NCBI GenBank assembly: GCA_022823045.1
Contig: JAJDXW010000069.1
Span: 1-37,880 of the forward strand
Direction of reading: 5' to 3'
Origin: Gammaproteobacteria bacterium
Lineage (GTDB): Bacteria; Pseudomonadota; Gammaproteobacteria; HK1
Length of the DNA: 37,880 bases
Shown: in pieces, positions 36,227-37,880 of the stretch
How positions within the stretch are numbered: the first letter of the stretch is position 1
Layout: the number at the start of each line of letters is the position of its first letter
Position numbers and translations under genes: made by a program
Notes under the pieces: model-generated
The model's input: the letters and a program-made list of their open reading frames with translations, nothing else
The model's database searches: none
Told to the model about the DNA's origin: nothing

Positions 36227-37880
36227 TCAGCCATCGAAACGATAATCGAACACGCAAGAGGAGCCCACCATCTCGCGAAACCACAGTGTGGCCCCGACAC
36301 CCATCGAATCGGTGAGATGCACCGGTTCGTTCAGGCTGAATTGCACCGGCTGTTGCATGCCGTCATTGATCGCCACGTTGTCGGCGTAGAGATAGGTTCG
36401 ATCCAGGTTGTCGAGTATCGGGTTCAGCCGGCCCTGGATGCCCGGAAGATGTCCCGAGCGATTGGCGATGATCTGCGAGCCCCCGGCGGTTGCCGGCCGC
36501 ATGCCGAGCTCTATCGGCTGGCCGCCGGGCACCTGTCCGCCCGCCGTGCGTGCCATGAAGCCCGTTGCAGCGCACAGCACGGTCATCGGCAGCCTCGCGT
36601 GGAGCACGAAATCGGCGTGTCCGAATGCGTCGGTCCGCGCCTCCCGATACGTCTTGTTGGGATAGAGCATCAGCACGTGCACGCGCGGCAACGGCTCCCC
36701 GGTTTCATCGTTGCGGACCACGATGCGCGCCGCGACCCCGTCGGGCAGCGGGGGACTTGCCGCCGGCAAGACGAGTTGCAGCTCCCGCTCGCCGATCATC
36801 TCGAAGACGGGCTTCTCGCCGGCGAGCGAAAACGTCTCGTCCTCGATTACGGCGATGCCTTCGCCCCGCCGTTCAAGGAAGTACCGCCGCCCTCCGGCGC
36901 CGGGCACGTCGCCAACAGGACATTGGCCGAGCCGGGAAGCGAGGAGCTCGTTCCGGGTGAACTGGCTGGTTCGCAGATCGTCCGTCGTCATGGAGTTGCA
37001 CAGGCCGCCGGGCGAATAGAGCTCCAGGCGATCGTCGAACATGAACAGGCGGATCCGCGAACCCGAAACCGCGTAGTCCCGGTGCACCACCGCGTTGACC
37101 ACGGCTTCGAATACCGCCCGTTCGCTGAACTGCGGCACGTCGGCGCGCGCCGGCTCCTTGCGGGCGGCTACGCTCCGATTTCGGATCACGAAGCGCATCG
37201 CCTCCCGGACCTGCCGGTCCAACGGTCCCGCAATGTCCTGGGCATCGAGCTGCCGGTCGCCGTCCATGCGATTACCCTGGTAACGCACGGCCTGGATGTA
37301 TGCGTTCGGCAGCCACTCGCGAGGGTCCTCGGCACCGAGCAGCACGCCGCCGACCGTCGCCCGGGGGGTGCCCTGTCGATCGTCCTTCAAGAATTTCAGC
37401 TTCGAAAGGGTGACTTCGGGGGGCTCGCTGGCACGCGAGCTGGCGTATCGCCTCCACAGCTCCGGGCGCAAGCTGTTGATGCCGGTGCCATGGACGACCT
37501 GAGTATCGGTGGCCGCGGCGTCGGACTGCCCCCGCGCCTGCAACAGCCGCCGGATCTCGGCGGGCGGCATCTGCCGCCTTGAATCTCCGCGGCGCCGAAA
37601 GTAGCCGCGACGCGTGCGGTGAACGGCGGCGCCCGCCGGTATCTCCACGAGCAGGACGCCGCCCTCCTCCGGAGGCGGCGCCGGAACCCGATGGATGTCG
37701 AAGTCGAGCGGTGGCTCGATGCCGTCGGAACAGATCTCGCCCACGAGGCTTGCCAGCGCATCCAGTTGCTCCGGGTCGAGCGACTGCGGGCGGCGATCGT
37801 CCGAAACCCCCAGGACGAGACGGCCGCCCGTGGCGTTGGCGAACGCCGCGAGCTCGTCGGCAAGATCGTCGCGGCGGGGG
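36227..37880 (-). CDS. AlbA_2/Schlafen-type ATP-binding protein (RecG-like) with long C-terminal extension; N-terminus truncated by window edge
   Basis: Reading continues to the window edge: DDLADELAAFANATGGRLVLGVSDDRRPQSLDPEQLDALASLVGEICSDGIEPPLDFD... FSERAVFEAVVNAVVHRDYAVSGSRIRLFMFDDRLELYSPGGL (HATPase_c_4-like), then a carboxypeptidase-regulatory-like domain. Confidence 0.85.
   Translation of the reverse strand, partial: PRRDDLADELAAFANATGGRLVLGVSDDRRPQSLDPEQLDALASLVGEICSDGIEPPLDFDIHRVPAPPPEEGGVLLVEIPAGAAVHRTRRGYFRRRGDSRRQMPPAEIRRLLQARGQSDAAATDTQVVHGTGINSLRPELWRRYASSRASEPPEVTLSKLKFLKDDRQGTPRATVGGVLLGAEDPREWLPNAYIQAVRYQGNRMDGDRQLDAQDIAGPLDRQVREAMRFVIRNRSVAARKEPARADVPQFSERAVFEAVVNAVVHRDYAVSGSRIRLFMFDDRLELYSPGGLCNSMTTDDLRTSQFTRNELLASRLGQCPVGDVPGAGGRRYFLERRGEGIAVIEDETFSLAGEKPVFEMIGERELQLVLPAASPPLPDGVAARIVVRNDETGEPLPRVHVLMLYPNKTYREARTDAFGHADFVLHARLPMTVLCAATGFMARTAGGQVPGGQPIELGMRPATAGGSQIIANRSGHLPGIQGRLNPILDNLDRTYLYADNVAINDGMQQPVQFSLNEPVHLTDSMGVGATLWFREMVGSSCVFDYRFDG

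Overview
This is a high-GC bacterial window with about 30 supportable protein-coding genes. It contains no rRNA, tRNA or CRISPR that I can defend. The content is mostly catabolic and transport:
- an edge-truncated family-5 peptide-type substrate-binding protein
- a WYL regulator divergent from a TauD-like oxygenase
- an Ldh2-type dehydrogenase
- an enoyl-CoA hydratase and SDR pair
- an acetamidase/formamidase
- a PotABCD-like ABC transporter divergent from a BtpA-like/phosphoribosyltransferase fusion
- a signal-bearing PCMT followed by a polytopic spermidine-synthase-like protein
- a ribose/fructose-type ABC transporter
- a 3-hydroxyanthranilate dioxygenase gene broken by one in-frame amber codon
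- an HpaI-type aldolase
- a CmcJ/NvfI-like oxidoreductase and a haloalkane-dehalogenase-like hydrolase
- a PuuE-type deacetylase, an acyl-CoA dehydrogenase, a TauD + PhyH pair and an MFS transporter
- an edge-truncated Schlafen/AlbA_2-type ATP-binding protein with an unusual C-terminal extension
The most interesting signals are:
(1) the BtpA-PRTase fusion, with a long 18-bp inverted repeat and nested hairpins in its leader, divergent from an ABC transporter;
(2) a perfect 13-bp inverted repeat in an AT-rich island directly at the promoter of a solitary AAA/DUF4143 ATPase that may be leaderless;
(3) the amber-interrupted 3-HAO gene;
(4) the AlbA_2 protein's extension.
All family calls come from motif recognition by eye. 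No database search was run.
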